Source: Alicyclobacillus hesperidum
GTDB lineage: Bacteria; Bacillota; Bacilli; Alicyclobacillales; Alicyclobacillaceae
NCBI RefSeq assembly: GCF_900107035.1
Contig: NZ_FNOJ01000004.1
Location: forward strand, 62,001 to 126,000
Direction: 5' to 3'
DNA: 64,000 nucleotides
Shown: positions 46,114-55,664 of the stretch, piece after piece
How positions within the stretch are numbered: the first letter of the stretch is position 1
How the letters are laid out: every line of letters starts with the position of its first letter
Notes under the pieces: model-generated
The model's input: only the letters and a program-made list of their open reading frames with translations
Told to the model about the DNA's origin: nothing
The model's database searches: none
Program-made: the position numbers and the translations under genes

Positions 46114-46698
46114 TTGAATCTGGCGAATCGAATTACCTTGGCCAGGATTTTTCTGGTCCCCGTCGTTTGCGTGATCTTGCTTTTGCACTACAATTTTGGG
46201 TCGTTCACGCTGAATGGACAGACGACCACGGGCGGAGAAGTTATCGCAGCGTTTATTTTCGTACTGGCTGCTGCGACGGACGGCTTGGACGGATACATCG
46301 CTCGCAAACAGAAAATGGTCACGAATTTTGGCAAGTTTCTCGATCCACTGGCTGATAAGTTGCTCGTCTCTGCCGTGCTCATCAGTTTGGTGCAGATGCA
46401 ACGCTTGCCTGCATGGGTCGCCATCGTCATCATTAGTCGCGAATTTGCCGTGACAGGTCTCCGGTTGATCGCGGCCGCTGAGGGTGTCGTGATCGCTGCG
46501 AGCAAGTTTGCCAAGTGGAAGACTGTTACGCAAATGGTCGGCATGGTCTTGCTTATGCTCAACAATTTTCCGTTTTCGGCCGTACATGTCCCGGCCGCAG
46601 ATATCATGCTTTATGTCATGGTGGCGATGACCGTGTTGTCGGGTCTCGATTACTTTTTGAAAAACAAGCAGATGATCCAGACGCCGCACGCATCGTGA
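46114..46698 (+). CDS. pgsA: CDP-diacylglycerol-glycerol-3-phosphate 3-phosphatidyltransferase
   Basis: 194 residues with about four to five membrane helices. It makes phosphatidylglycerol phosphate from CDP-diacylglycerol, the CdsA product. The CDP-alcohol phosphatidyltransferase motif is seen from Thr-Asp-Gly-Leu-Asp-Gly-Tyr-Ile-Ala-Arg through Gly-Lys-Phe-Leu-Asp-Pro-Leu-Ala-Asp-Lys. TTG start nine bases after AGGAG. Confidence 0.96.
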   Translation: MNLANRITLARIFLVPVVCVILLLHYNFGSFTLNGQTTTGGEVIAAFIFVLAAATDGLDGYIARKQKMVTNFGKFLDPLADKLLVSAVLISLVQMQRLPAWVAIVIISREFAVTGLRLIAAAEGVVIAASKFAKWKTVTQMVGMVLLMLNNFPFSAVHVPAADIMLYVMVAMTVLSGLDYFLKNKQMIQTPHAS

Positions 46699-46742
46699 TC
46701 GGGTGAACCAACTGTTTGCGCAGACCGTCATTAAGGATGGGG

Positions 46743-48005
46743 ATGGTGGACATGTCGAATGACTGCCGCGCCGAACTGCTGGCGGTAGGTACGGAAATTC
46801 TCCTTGGTCAAATTCACAACGCACATGCACAGTTCATTTCGCAGGAGCTTGCCAAACACGGACTGTACGTGTACCATCACGGTGCAGTAGGAGACAATGA
46901 AGCGCGCATTGTCAATGCTTTTGCGACGGCGGCCCAGCGTTCTAACGTCGTCATTGCCACGGGCGGGCTTGGACCGACAGGCGATGATTTGACCAAAGAG
47001 GCGCTCGCTCGTTTTCTCGAGCGCAAGTTGGTGATGTCGGAGGAGGCTCTGGCTGACATCGTGCAGTATTTTGCGCGCAGACAGCGGCCGATGCCGGAAC
47101 AGAATCGTAAACAGGCGCTGTGTATCGAGGGTGGGCAGTGGCTCCCGAATCCAAATGGGACGGCGCCAGGTCAGTATATTTTCGATCGCGGTGTTCACTT
47201 TTTCCTCCTGCCGGGCCCTCCTCTTGAGATGCGCCCCATGCTGCGGGATCATGTAATTCCACGACTCGTCGAACGATTCGGCGGCGAGCGCAAGTTGGTT
47301 TCCCGAATGTTACACTTCTGTGGTATCGGCGAGTCGGATGTCGACGCTCAGATTGCCGATCTCACCTCTGGAGATAACCCGACGGTTGCTCCGTATGCCG
47401 GAGAAGGCGAGATGCTTTTGCGGATCACCGCGACGGCCGACACGGAGGAGGCCGCGCGCAAGCTGATCGAACCGGTCGAAGCGGAGATTCGTAGCCGCTT
47501 CCAACCGTTTATTTATGGGGAGGATGATGATTCGTTGCCGTCCGTCGTGATCGGGCGACTGCGCAAGCAAGGGCGAACGCTCGCGGTGGCGGAAAGTTGT
47601 ACGGGCGGTATGTTGGCTGAACTGCTAACGGACATTCCGGGTAGTTCAGAGGCCTTTGTCGGGGGCGTCGTCGCGTACGCCAATCAGGTCAAAGAGCGCC
47701 TCCTCGGCGTAGACGCCAACACGCTGGCGCAAGACGGAGCGGTGTCCGAAGCGACGGCCAAGGAGATGGCGGAAGGTGTTCGCCGTGCCTTGGGGGCCGA
47801 CTTTGGCGTTGGTATCACAGGCATCGCTGGGCCCGGCGGTGGTACAGAAGCGAAACCGGTCGGACTGGTGTATGTTGCGGTTGCAGACAATCGCGAGACG
47901 CGCGTCTATCGTTTACAGTTGCGCGGTTCACGAGCACAAATTCGGTTGCGCAGCTGCAAGCAGGCATGTTGGCGCCTCCTGCAGTTGATAGATGACCATA
48001 TGTAA
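46743..48005 (+). CDS. cinA: CinA family protein (competence/damage-inducible, NMN deamidase domain)
   Basis: About 420 residues. The N-terminal molybdopterin-binding-like (COG1058) domain has Gly-Thr-Glu-Ile-Leu-Leu-Gly and Thr-Gly-Gly-Leu-Gly-Pro-Thr-Gly-Asp-Asp. The C-terminal PncC-like domain has Ala-Glu-Ser-Cys-Thr-Gly-Gly and Gly-Ile-Thr-Gly-Ile-Ala-Gly-Pro-Gly-Gly. CinA proteins hydrolyse NMN/ADP-ribose and are co-regulated with competence in several Gram-positives. The ATG at 46743 has AAGGA five bases upstream; ATG 46752 is an alternative. Confidence 0.94.
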   Translation: MVDMSNDCRAELLAVGTEILLGQIHNAHAQFISQELAKHGLYVYHHGAVGDNEARIVNAFATAAQRSNVVIATGGLGPTGDDLTKEALARFLERKLVMSEEALADIVQYFARRQRPMPEQNRKQALCIEGGQWLPNPNGTAPGQYIFDRGVHFFLLPGPPLEMRPMLRDHVIPRLVERFGGERKLVSRMLHFCGIGESDVDAQIADLTSGDNPTVAPYAGEGEMLLRITATADTEEAARKLIEPVEAEIRSRFQPFIYGEDDDSLPSVVIGRLRKQGRTLAVAESCTGGMLAELLTDIPGSSEAFVGGVVAYANQVKERLLGVDANTLAQDGAVSEATAKEMAEGVRRALGADFGVGITGIAGPGGGTEAKPVGLVYVAVADNRETRVYRLQLRGSRAQIRLRSCKQACWRLLQLIDDHM

Positions 48006-48028
48006 TTTGTCGAAGAAAGGTTGAGAGC

Positions 48029-49609
48029 ATGTCTTTGTTTGAAGAGTTCGGTTTACATCGCCGCGTGTTGCAGGCGATTCACGATATGGGGTTCGAAGCG
48101 CCGTCGCCGATTCAGGCGGCGTGCATCCCCATTGTCATGGAAGGTGTCGACGTGATCGGACAGGCCCAGACCGGTACCGGTAAGACCGCCGCGTTTGGTA
48201 TTCCGCTCGTCGAAATGATGACTCCCGATCCGCACGTGCAAGCCATTGTGCTCACTCCGACGCGCGAGCTTGCCATTCAAGTGGCTGGCGAGATCCGAAA
48301 GATTGCGAAGTACAAGCGTGTGCGCTCGGTTCCGATTTACGGTGGGCAATCGATTGGTCACCAGATTCGGGCCCTTAAACAGGGTGTTCACATCGTGATT
48401 GGCACACCAGGCCGCGTATTGGATCACATTCGCCGCGGCACGTTGCAGCTTGGTCAAGTGCGCATGGTCGTGCTCGACGAAGCGGATGAGATGTTAGATA
48501 TGGGCTTTATTGACGATATTGAAGCGATTTTGCGAGAGACTCCAGAGGAACGGCAAACCTTGCTGTTCTCCGCGACATTTCCGAGCGAAGTCAAGCGGCT
48601 CTCCGGACGATATATGCGCGACCCGCGTCACGTGACGGTCAACCGTGGCGAAGTGACGGTTCCGCGTATCGATCAGATTTGTTACAAAGTGCTGGATCGC
48701 AATAAGCTGGAAAGCCTGTGCAGAATTGTCGACAGCGAAGAAATCCAGCTTGGCATCATTTTCTGTCGCACAAAGCGGGGCGTCGACGATCTGGTCGAGG
48801 CGTTGCTGGCACGCGGCTACATGGCGGACGGTTTACACGGCGATTTAAGCCAGGCTCAGCGCGATCGCGTCATGCGCAGATTCCGGCGCAATGAAATCGA
48901 GCTGCTCGTGGCGACCGACGTAGCGGCGCGCGGTCTTGACGTCGACGATGTCACACACGTCGTCAACTACGATATTCCACAGGATCCGGAATCGTATGTG
49001 CACCGCATTGGTCGTACAGGACGTGCCGGCAAGCACGGTTTGGCGATCACCTTGGTCACACCGCGCGAGTATAAGCTTTTGAAACAGATCGAGCGCGAAA
49101 CGAAGGTGACCATGGATGTGCGTGACGTCCCGTCACTGGAAGACGTCGCGGAACGCCAGGCGGAGATGTGGCGCAACCGCGTGCTAGACGTTCTGCGCGA
49201 AGGCGGCCTCGGTCAGTACCGGGCGATCCTCGGCGGTTTGGTGGACGAGCACGATCCCATCGACATCGCATCGGCCCTGTTAAAGTTATTGACTTCGGGC
49301 GATGGAACACGCGCAGAAGGAGATGACTACGATTTTGGCGATACGGGCGCACGGCCGGGCATGGTTCGCTTCTTTGTCAACATTGGGCGCACCGCGCGCA
49401 TGAGTCCGGCGGATTTTGTCCGTGCGATTTCGGAAGAGGCTGGCGTTCCCGGTGAAGCCGTGGGGCGGATCGATATGTTTGAGAAGTTTACGTTTATCGA
49501 AGTAGAGCAAGATAGTGCTCCTTTTGTTTACGAGGCATTGCGTCAAAGTCGGATCAATGGTACGCGTGTCAATTTGGAGCCGGCAAAGCCGCGTTCAAGT
49601 CGGCGTTGA
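48029..49609 (+). CDS. DEAD-box ATP-dependent RNA helicase with DbpA-type RNA-binding domain
   Basis: 526 residues. All helicase motifs are intact: Gly-Phe-x-x-Pro-Ser-Pro-Ile-Gln, Ala-Gln-Thr-Gly-Thr-Gly-Lys-Thr, Pro-Thr-Arg-Glu-Leu, Asp-Glu-Ala-Asp, Ser-Ala-Thr and His-Arg-Ile-Gly-Arg-Thr-Gly-Arg. The last about 75 residues form a DbpA-like RNA-binding domain (Val-Asn-Ile-Gly-Arg-x-x-x-Met-Ser-Pro-Ala-Asp). Likely roles are ribosome assembly or the RNA degradosome, as for CshA/DeaD. ATG 24 bases after cinA. In B. subtilis cinA and recA are neighbours with no helicase between. Confidence 0.95.
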   Translation: MSLFEEFGLHRRVLQAIHDMGFEAPSPIQAACIPIVMEGVDVIGQAQTGTGKTAAFGIPLVEMMTPDPHVQAIVLTPTRELAIQVAGEIRKIAKYKRVRSVPIYGGQSIGHQIRALKQGVHIVIGTPGRVLDHIRRGTLQLGQVRMVVLDEADEMLDMGFIDDIEAILRETPEERQTLLFSATFPSEVKRLSGRYMRDPRHVTVNRGEVTVPRIDQICYKVLDRNKLESLCRIVDSEEIQLGIIFCRTKRGVDDLVEALLARGYMADGLHGDLSQAQRDRVMRRFRRNEIELLVATDVAARGLDVDDVTHVVNYDIPQDPESYVHRIGRTGRAGKHGLAITLVTPREYKLLKQIERETKVTMDVRDVPSLEDVAERQAEMWRNRVLDVLREGGLGQYRAILGGLVDEHDPIDIASALLKLLTSGDGTRAEGDDYDFGDTGARPGMVRFFVNIGRTARMSPADFVRAISEEAGVPGEAVGRIDMFEKFTFIEVEQDSAPFVYEALRQSRINGTRVNLEPAKPRSSRR

Positions 49610-49624
49610 CGGCGGTGCATGGCG

Positions 49625-49666
49625 GCCGTCGAGCAGCCCTTATATGGGGTGGCTCGACGGCTTTTT
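49625..49666 (+). terminator. Terminator after the helicase gene
   Basis: Perfect ten-base arms GCCGTCGAGC (49625-49634) and GCTCGACGGC (49652-49661) with TTTTT after. It isolates recA. Confidence 0.85.
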
Positions 49667-49712
49667 GATGAAGCTATCACTACGTGCGTGGAGAAAATAT
49701 TTTCATCAAGAG

Positions 49713-49726
49713 CGAACAGGTGTTTG
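49713..49726 (+). promoter_or_regulatory. LexA (DinR) operator of recA
   Basis: CGAAC-AGGT-GTTTG, matching the Gram-positive LexA box (CGAAC-N4-GTTCG) in nine of ten half-site bases. It overlaps the -35 of the recA promoter, a typical repressor position. Confidence 0.85.
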
Positions 49727-49751
49727 CATTTCTATCAGTCACTGATACAAT
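49724..49751 (+). promoter_or_regulatory. recA promoter
   Basis: TTGCAT at 49724-49729, 16 bases, TACAAT at 49746-49751, with TG at 49743-49744 extending the -10. The -35 lies within the LexA box. Confidence 0.75.
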
Positions 49752-49830
49752 AATGTCAAAGGAAAGGCGCGAGGGATCGCGAACTAGTTTGATATTCACC
49801 GCCGGTGACCGGCTTTGAGGATGGTGTGAG

Positions 49831-50895
49831 ATGGGAGATAAACGGGCGGCTTTAGAAATGGCCCTCAAGCAGATTGAAAAGCAATTCGGTAAAGGATCCA
49901 TCATGCGGCTGGGCGAGGCGTCTGCTTCGATGAATGTTGAGACGGTTCCAACAGGTTCCATCGCGCTCGATATCGCGCTTGGAGTCGGTGGTTTGCCACG
50001 TGGACGAATTATTGAAATTTATGGGCCAGAGTCGTCGGGTAAGACCACCGTAGCTTTGCATACGGTTGCCGAGGTTCAAAAACTCGGTGGACAAGCCGCG
50101 TTTATCGATGCCGAACACGCGCTTGATCCAGTCTACGCGCAGAAGCTCGGCGTGAATATCGATGAATTGCTCATCTCGCAACCAGATACGGGGGAGCAGG
50201 CGCTTGAAATTGCGGAAGCTCTCGTCCGCAGTGGTGCCGTTGATGTGATTGTCGTCGATTCTGTGGCAGCCTTGGTTCCAAAAAATGAATTAGAGGGCGA
50301 CATGGGGGACTCGCACGTCGGCCTACAGGCCCGTTTGATGTCCCAGGCTTTGCGCAAACTCGCGGGAGCCATCAGCAAGTCGAAGACCATCGCCATCTTC
50401 ATTAACCAAATTCGCGAAAAGGTTGGCGTCATGTTTGGCAATCCGGAGACAACGACGGGTGGTCGAGCGTTGAAGTTCTACGCATCGGTTCGTCTCGAAG
50501 TACGCCGTGCGGAAGCCATTAAGCAAGGGAACGACGTCGTTGGCTCCCGCACCCGCATCAAGGTCGTGAAAAACAAAGTGGCACCTCCGTTTCGGCAAGC
50601 TGATGTCGATATCATGTTCGGTGAGGGCATTTCCCGGGAAGGTAGTTTAATCGACATCGCGACAGAAATCGACATCATCCAAAAGAGTGGGGCCTGGTAT
50701 TCGTACAACGAAGAAAGGCTCGGACAGGGGCGCGAAAACGCGAAACTGTTCTTAAAGGAACATCCTGAGCTCGCTGCGCAGATCGAAACGGCCGTCCGTG
50801 AGTATTACCATGTAACGGGTGCTAAGCCTATCCAATCGCTCGAAGCAGATGCAGAGGATGTAGGCGAAGATGAATTTGAGTTCGATACACTCTAA
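49831..50895 (+). CDS. recA: Recombinase RecA
   Basis: 354 residues. RecA forms filaments on single-stranded DNA, drives strand exchange and triggers LexA cleavage. Walker A is Gly-Pro-Glu-Ser-Ser-Gly-Lys-Thr-Thr near residue 67; Asp-Ala-Glu-His-Ala-Leu-Asp-Pro and Ala-Leu-Lys-Phe-Tyr-Ala-Ser-Val-Arg are typical. The acidic C-terminal tail is present. Regulation by LexA is visible upstream. Its 3' end overlaps recX by 26 bases. Confidence 0.99.
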   Translation: MGDKRAALEMALKQIEKQFGKGSIMRLGEASASMNVETVPTGSIALDIALGVGGLPRGRIIEIYGPESSGKTTVALHTVAEVQKLGGQAAFIDAEHALDPVYAQKLGVNIDELLISQPDTGEQALEIAEALVRSGAVDVIVVDSVAALVPKNELEGDMGDSHVGLQARLMSQALRKLAGAISKSKTIAIFINQIREKVGVMFGNPETTTGGRALKFYASVRLEVRRAEAIKQGNDVVGSRTRIKVVKNKVAPPFRQADVDIMFGEGISREGSLIDIATEIDIIQKSGAWYSYNEERLGQGRENAKLFLKEHPELAAQIETAVREYYHVTGAKPIQSLEADAEDVGEDEFEFDTL

Positions 50896-51559
50896 GGAAA
50901 ACACATTTGATAGCATTGTGGGTCGTGAACCAGCTGGCGGCAAATCTGCCAGTCTGGTTCGCGTGCATTTTCAACAGGCCGCCTCACTCGTCATCGCTGT
51001 CACTGATTGGGTCGATCTCGGTCTAAAATTAGGTATGAATGTCGACAGCGTTCTCTATGCGGAATTGGAAATGCGTGCAACAGATGCCGAGGTCGAACAA
51101 AAGGCTCTGTCGTACTTGACCGGGCGCGTCAAAACCGCTCAGCAAGTCTATCACTATCTCATGCGCAAAGGATGTCCGGAAGATGCAGTAGAGCGCGTGA
51201 TGAGAAGGCTTTACGATAGAGGGATTGTCGACGATGAAGCCTATGCTGCGATGTTCGTCGAGGCTGCAGCGGACAAACTGGGGCAACGGCAAATTTGGAT
51301 GCGCCTCAGGCAACGAGGAGTGTCTCCGGAGATTGCCCGTATGACAATTGTCAAGACCGTATCGGAAGAAGCACAACTGACAGCGGCCTTCCAATACGCG
51401 TTGAAATACTTGCGGCGTCGCGGTGCCATGAAAGAGCAGAAGGACAGGTTGCGCTTAATTTCGTATCTACAACAAAAGGGGTTCACCGCGGAAATCGCCC
51501 GCAAGGCCGCAAGCGCGATGGAACATACTGATGACGGTCCGTCAACGCCCTTTTCTTGA
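50870..51559 (+). CDS. recX: Regulatory protein RecX
   Basis: 229 residues, three-helix-repeat family. RecX caps or modulates RecA filaments. Typical parts are Ala-Leu-Ser-Tyr-Leu-Thr-x-Arg-x-Lys-Thr-x-x-Gln-Val, Leu-x-x-Arg-Gly-Ile-Val-Asp-Asp and Leu-x-x-Arg-Gly-Val. The first 25 residues extend before the core; a GTG about 17 codons downstream could be the real start. Overlap with recA implies cotranscription under SOS control. Confidence 0.9.
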   Translation: MNLSSIHSKENTFDSIVGREPAGGKSASLVRVHFQQAASLVIAVTDWVDLGLKLGMNVDSVLYAELEMRATDAEVEQKALSYLTGRVKTAQQVYHYLMRKGCPEDAVERVMRRLYDRGIVDDEAYAAMFVEAAADKLGQRQIWMRLRQRGVSPEIARMTIVKTVSEEAQLTAAFQYALKYLRRRGAMKEQKDRLRLISYLQQKGFTAEIARKAASAMEHTDDGPSTPFS

Positions 51560-51585
51560 CACCGTTCTGGCAGAACACGTACAAT
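51556..51585 (+). promoter_or_regulatory. Sigma-A promoter of rny
   Basis: Consensus TTGACA at 51556-51561, overlapping the recX stop, then 18 bases and TACAAT at 51580-51585. Confidence 0.75.
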
Positions 51586-51674
51586 GAAAGTGCGTATCAT
51601 GTACGGCCTCTAGCTCGAACACGTCATTGTTGACGCGAACGGTTGATCGTCGACCGGAGCAGGGAGGCATAGCC

Positions 51675-53222
51675 TTGGGCGTTCCCGTTTGGCTGTTTGT
51701 AGTTGTCATCGTTGTTTGTTTAGCGATTGGACTTGCGATTGGTTATTTCGTTCGGCGGATGATGGCCGAATCGAAAATCGGCACTGCTGAAGCGCGTGCA
51801 TTGCAGATTATAGAATCGGCTCAACGCGATGTGGAAGCTCGCCGAAAAGAAGCGGTTTTGGAAGCAAAAGAAGAGACGCACCGCATCCGCCTGGAGGCGG
51901 AGAAGGAGCTTCGCGAACGGCGCAATGAGATTCAACGGATGGAGCGGCGCATCCTCCAAAAGGAAGAGTCGCTGGATCGAAAGTTGGAGTTGCAAGAGCA
52001 GAAAGCTGAAGAATTGCGTCGTGAGGAACAGTCTGTACAAGCGTTGCGTGAGGAGATTGAAGCGTTACGTCAGGAACAGGTCCGTGAATTGGAACGCGTC
52101 TCTGGGCTGACCAGAGAAAGTGCGCGACAACTGATTCTCGACCAGGTTGAACGCGAGACGCGGCACGATGCCGCCATGCTAGTCAAACAGATTGAGCAGG
52201 AAGCGAAGCGAGAAGCGGACAGACGTGCTCGCGATATCGTCGCCAATGCAGTTCAAAGGTGTGCGGCGGACCACGCGTCTGAAATCACGGTATCTGTCGT
52301 GACGTTGCCCAATGACGAAATGAAGGGTCGCATCATCGGGCGGGAAGGTCGGAACATTCGTACACTTGAGACCTTAACGGGTATCGATTTAATTATCGAC
52401 GATACGCCGGAAGCGGTCATCCTTTCCGGTTTTGATCCGATTCGCCGTGAAATTGCTAAAGTGGCTTTGGAGCGATTGGTTGCCGATGGTCGCATTCATC
52501 CTGCTCGTATCGAGGAAATGGTCGAACGAGCTCGGCGCGATGTTGACGAGCTGATTCGTGAGCAGGGCGAGCAGGCGACGTTCGATACGAATGTTCATGG
52601 TTTGCATCCGGATCTAGTGAAACTTCTGGGTCGGCTTCGTTTCCGCACCAGCTACGGCCAGAATGTGCTCAAACATTCTGTTGAAGTAGCGCATCTGGCC
52701 GGCATGATGGCCGCCGAGCTTGGGTTGGACGTAGCACTGGCTAGGCGCGGCGGTTTGTTGCACGACATTGGCAAGGCTGTGACTCATGAAGTGGAAGGTT
52801 CTCATGTCGAAATCGGTGTCGATTTGGCGCGCCGATATAAGGAGCACCCAATTGTCATCAACTGTATTGCGGCGCACCACGGCGATGTGGAGTTCTCGTC
52901 GCCTATCTCGGTGATCGTCGCGGCTGCGGACGCGATCTCGGCAGCTCGTCCGGGAGCGCGCCGCGAAACGCTCGAGATTTACATGAAACGTCTGGAGAAA
53001 CTTGAGCATATTGCGGAGTCGTTTGCCGGGGTGGAGAAGAGCTATGCCATCCAGGCAGGACGTGAGATTCGTATCATCGTGAAACCAGAATTGGTCGACG
53101 ATGCTGAGTCCGCCCTTGTGGCCAAAGAAATTTCGAAGAAGATCGAGAATGAGCTCGATTATCCTGGTCAGATTAAGGTGACTGTTATTCGAGAAACTAG
53201 AGCCGTTGAATACGCAAAATAG
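51675..53222 (+). CDS. rny: Ribonuclease Y
   Basis: 515 residues. A membrane-bound endoribonuclease that starts mRNA decay. One N-terminal membrane helix (about 5-25), a long charged coiled coil (about 30-190), a KH domain ([12 protein letters not shown]) and an HD domain (Leu-Leu-His-Asp-Ile-Gly-Lys-Ala) are seen in order. TTG at 51675 is seven bases after AGGGAGG (51661-51667). Confidence 0.97.
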   Translation: MGVPVWLFVVVIVVCLAIGLAIGYFVRRMMAESKIGTAEARALQIIESAQRDVEARRKEAVLEAKEETHRIRLEAEKELRERRNEIQRMERRILQKEESLDRKLELQEQKAEELRREEQSVQALREEIEALRQEQVRELERVSGLTRESARQLILDQVERETRHDAAMLVKQIEQEAKREADRRARDIVANAVQRCAADHASEITVSVVTLPNDEMKGRIIGREGRNIRTLETLTGIDLIIDDTPEAVILSGFDPIRREIAKVALERLVADGRIHPARIEEMVERARRDVDELIREQGEQATFDTNVHGLHPDLVKLLGRLRFRTSYGQNVLKHSVEVAHLAGMMAAELGLDVALARRGGLLHDIGKAVTHEVEGSHVEIGVDLARRYKEHPIVINCIAAHHGDVEFSSPISVIVAAADAISAARPGARRETLEIYMKRLEKLEHIAESFAGVEKSYAIQAGREIRIIVKPELVDDAESALVAKEISKKIENELDYPGQIKVTVIRETRAVEYAK

Positions 53223-53249
53223 GGTAGCCGTCGGCTACTCTATTTTTTT
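53221..53249 (+). terminator. Terminator after rny
   Basis: A nine-base stem AGGGTAGCC (53221-53229) with GGCTACTCT (53233-53241), a three-base loop and a run of seven T. The run extends towards ymdB, so it probably sets partial read-through. Confidence 0.75.
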
Positions 53250-53286
53250 ACGGTACGAGAGTGGCAATCAGGGAAAGGAAAGTGCA

Positions 53287-54060
53287 ATGAACATTTTATT
53301 TCTAGGGGATATTGTTGGTGAACCCGGGCGGCGCTGTGCACGTGAGATTTTGGACGAACTTCTCGTGGAGTTACGGCCCGATCTTGTCATCGCCAATGCG
53401 GAAAACGCGACACGGGGAAAGGGATTATCCCGAAAATCCGCAGAAGAGTTGTACGACGCCGGTATTGAAATTTTGACAATGGGCAATCACACTTGGGATC
53501 AGCGACAAATTTTTGAGTTTATCGACGATGATAGGCGGATTGTGCGCCCGCTCAATTATCCCGAGCGGACACCGGGAAGGGGATTTACCATCTGTCGCGT
53601 TCAACAGGTTGACGTGCTGATTGTGAACGTCATGGGGCGCACATTTTTGAGCCAGTTAAATTGTCCGTTCGACGCATTGGATGAGGTTCTTGCCGCGCAT
53701 CCACAGATACGTCATGTCATTGTCGACGTGCACGCAGAGACGACATCTGAAAAGTTGGCTATTGGCTGGGCGTTTGCTGGGCGCGTGTCAGCCGTGATCG
53801 GAACACATACGCATGTGCCCACTGCTGACGCAAGGGTGCTGCCTGGCGGGACAGCGTATATCACGGACGTTGGGATGGTGGGCCCGCGCGATGGGATTCT
53901 CGGGATGCGAAGAGACCCCGTGATAGAGCGCATGCGTACGCATTTGCCCAGTCGTTTTGAAGTGGCAGACGGCCCGCGCCAATTTTGCGCCGTGTCCATT
54001 GAACTGGGCGACGATGGTCGAGCGAGATCGATCACGCCAATTTATCGCGAGTTGGCATAA
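53287..54060 (+). CDS. ymdB: YmdB family metallophosphoesterase
   Basis: 257 residues. In B. subtilis YmdB is a 2',3'-cyclic nucleotide phosphodiesterase affecting biofilm and motility decisions. Metal-binding motifs are Leu-Gly-Asp-Ile-Val-Gly, Asn-Ala-Glu-Asn, Thr-Met-Gly-Asn-His-Thr-Trp-Asp and Gly-Thr-His-Thr-His-Val-Pro-Thr-Ala-Asp. ATG at 53287 after AGGAAAG. The position between rny and spoVS is conserved in Bacillus. Confidence 0.95.
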   Translation: MNILFLGDIVGEPGRRCAREILDELLVELRPDLVIANAENATRGKGLSRKSAEELYDAGIEILTMGNHTWDQRQIFEFIDDDRRIVRPLNYPERTPGRGFTICRVQQVDVLIVNVMGRTFLSQLNCPFDALDEVLAAHPQIRHVIVDVHAETTSEKLAIGWAFAGRVSAVIGTHTHVPTADARVLPGGTAYITDVGMVGPRDGILGMRRDPVIERMRTHLPSRFEVADGPRQFCAVSIELGDDGRARSITPIYRELA

Positions 54061-54103
54061 GGTGACTTCTTCGTCATTCCGCATGTCGGTTTGCACTGTC
54101 CGT

Positions 54104-54128
54104 TGGCATAAAGCGGGGAGTGCCGAAT
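54104..54128 (+). promoter_or_regulatory. Sigma-H-like promoter candidate of spoVS
   Basis: TGGCATA at 54104-54110 (five of seven to AGGAWWW), 14 bases and GAAT at 54125-54128 in a good R-N-N-GAAT-W-W context. spoVS is sigma-H-dependent in B. subtilis. No sigma-A pair fits here. Confidence 0.4.
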
Positions 54129-54177
54129 ATCGTATAGTGTCCTACTGCCGACGGGGGATAGAGGAGGTCATTTCATC

Positions 54178-54438
54178 GTGGATGTATTAAAAGTCTCGGC
54201 AAAGTCCAATCCGAATTCCGTTGCGGGGGCTTTGGCAGGGGTGTTGCGCGAGCAAGGCGCGGCTGAAATCCAGGCTATCGGAGCGGGTGCATTGAATCAA
54301 GCGGTGAAAGCCGTCGCTATCGCACGCGGTTTTGTCGCGCCAAGCGGCGTCGATTTGATTTGTATACCGGCTTTTACAGACATCCAGATCGACGGTGAAG
54401 ATCGCACGGCCATCCGGCTGTTGGTCGAGCCGCGATAG
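54178..54438 (+). CDS. spoVS: Stage V sporulation protein S
   Basis: 86 residues, exact SpoVS length, Alba-like fold. Met-Asp-Val-Leu-Lys-Val-Ser-Ala-Lys-Ser-Asn-Pro-Asn-Ser-Val-Ala-Gly-Ala-Leu-Ala is nearly universal in the family. SpoVS affects coat assembly and late sporulation. GTG start after GAGGAGG. It stands just upstream of the dipeptidase and cotE region. Confidence 0.97.
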   Translation: MDVLKVSAKSNPNSVAGALAGVLREQGAAEIQAIGAGALNQAVKAVAIARGFVAPSGVDLICIPAFTDIQIDGEDRTAIRLLVEPR

Positions 54439-54471
54439 GAGAAGCCTGGCACCAGAGAGGGGACTTACGCG

Positions 54472-55416
54472 TTGAATCGAATACCTGTGGCCGACGCGCA
54501 CGTCGACGTCTTGATGAAATTGCTCAATCCCGACATTCGATTCCACAGCGATCATCCAGAGCTTGCAGCCAATTATGCGTCTCTTCAACAAGGCGGCGTC
54601 GCGACTCAGGTGTTCGCGCTGTTCGTCGAGCCCAAATGGGACCCGGCTACGCAGTTGTACGCGGTGCTGCGCGAGATCGATGCCTTCTACGAGCAAATTG
54701 CGTCATTGGCTAGCATCCGGGCCATACGAACGCGCGAGGACTTGCGCATGGCTCGTCAGCAACAGCAGCTGGCGGCATTACTGTCGCTCGAAGGGGCTGG
54801 GTGCCTGCGCGGCAGTGTCGAAGTGCTGCGCATTCTTCATCACCTGGGCGTGCGAGGCGTCGGCCTGACCTGGAACGACGCAAATGAATTGGCTGACGGT
54901 TGCGGCGAACTTCGCGGTGGCGGCCTGACGCGTGCCGGTCGCGATGTGCTACGAGAGATGCAGCATCTGTCGATGTGGATCGATCTCGCCCATCTGCACG
55001 ACGCCGGCGTGCGCGATGTCCTGCGCCTGACGGATGGACCGGTGATGGCCTCGCATGCAAACGCTCGCGCGGTGCATGCCCATCGTCGTAATTTAACGGA
55101 CGATACCATCCGGGAAATCATCCGCCGTCAAGGGTGGATTGGGCTGACCTTTGAGGCGCGTTTTGTCGCGGAAGGCCAGGTGCGAATCGACGATGTATTT
55201 CGCCACCTGGATCATATCCTGGAGTTGGGCGGTCAGCACCACGTTGGGTTTGGCTCCGACTTCGACGGCACGTCAAACGACATTGTGGGCTTGACGGCGA
55301 GTCGGGATTATGCGCCGTTTGCACAGCAAGTGCTCGACAGATATGGGCGCGAACTTGGTAGCGCCGTTCTGTTTGGCAACTTTGAGGCGTTTTTACAGCG
55401 ACAATTGCCGCCGTGA
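54472..55416 (+). CDS. Membrane dipeptidase (M19 family)
   Basis: 314 residues, renal-dipeptidase type amidohydrolase. The metal site is Asp-Ala-His-Val-Asp at the N-terminus, with Ser-Leu-Glu-Gly-Ala (bridging Glu), Ala-Ser-His-Ala-Asn-Ala-Arg and Gly-Phe-Gly-Ser-Asp-Phe-Asp-Gly. These enzymes cleave L-Xaa-D/L-Xaa dipeptides. No signal peptide is seen, so it is probably cytoplasmic. TTG start nine bases after GAGAGGGG. In B. subtilis tdh and kbl occupy this place. Confidence 0.93.
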   Translation: MNRIPVADAHVDVLMKLLNPDIRFHSDHPELAANYASLQQGGVATQVFALFVEPKWDPATQLYAVLREIDAFYEQIASLASIRAIRTREDLRMARQQQQLAALLSLEGAGCLRGSVEVLRILHHLGVRGVGLTWNDANELADGCGELRGGGLTRAGRDVLREMQHLSMWIDLAHLHDAGVRDVLRLTDGPVMASHANARAVHAHRRNLTDDTIREIIRRQGWIGLTFEARFVAEGQVRIDDVFRHLDHILELGGQHHVGFGSDFDGTSNDIVGLTASRDYAPFAQQVLDRYGRELGSAVLFGNFEAFLQRQLPP

Positions 55417-55452
55417 ACGTTTCATGAAATGACGAATATTGCAGGCAAAGAA

Positions 55453-55480
55453 GCTGTTCCATGGTTGGAACGGCTTTTTG
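55453..55480 (+). terminator. Terminator after the dipeptidase gene
   Basis: GCTGTTCC (55453-55460), six-base loop, GGAACGGC (55467-55474; one G-U pair), then TTTTTG. Confidence 0.75.
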
Positions 55481-55636
55481 TCGTTCCAGAAGGCGATATG
55501 GTTGGGCTTTTTAGGCGATTGCCCAATTTGCAATGCCAACGTCCTGGCCATGCGCACCTCTTTGGGCAAGCGCATACGATGTGCTGTGGTTGCGGATGGG
55601 CGAAAGCACCTTCCATCGGAGAACGGCACGGCGTTC

Positions 55637-55664
55637 ACCACAGCTTTCCGCCTCGCATACCGAT
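55637..55664 (+). promoter_or_regulatory. Weak sigma-K-like promoter candidate for cotE
   Basis: AC at 55637-55638, 17 bases, then CATACCGAT at 55656-55664. The first four -10 bases fit but the final TA is one base displaced. The 311 bases between the dipeptidase gene and cotE (55417-55727) hold only the terminator, this candidate and a leader; I see no gene there. Confidence 0.3.

Noticed and set aside
49780-49791. Second LexA-like palindrome CGAAC-TA-GTTTG in the recA leader
   Set aside because: The half-sites are separated by two bases instead of four, so it does not fit the LexA box.
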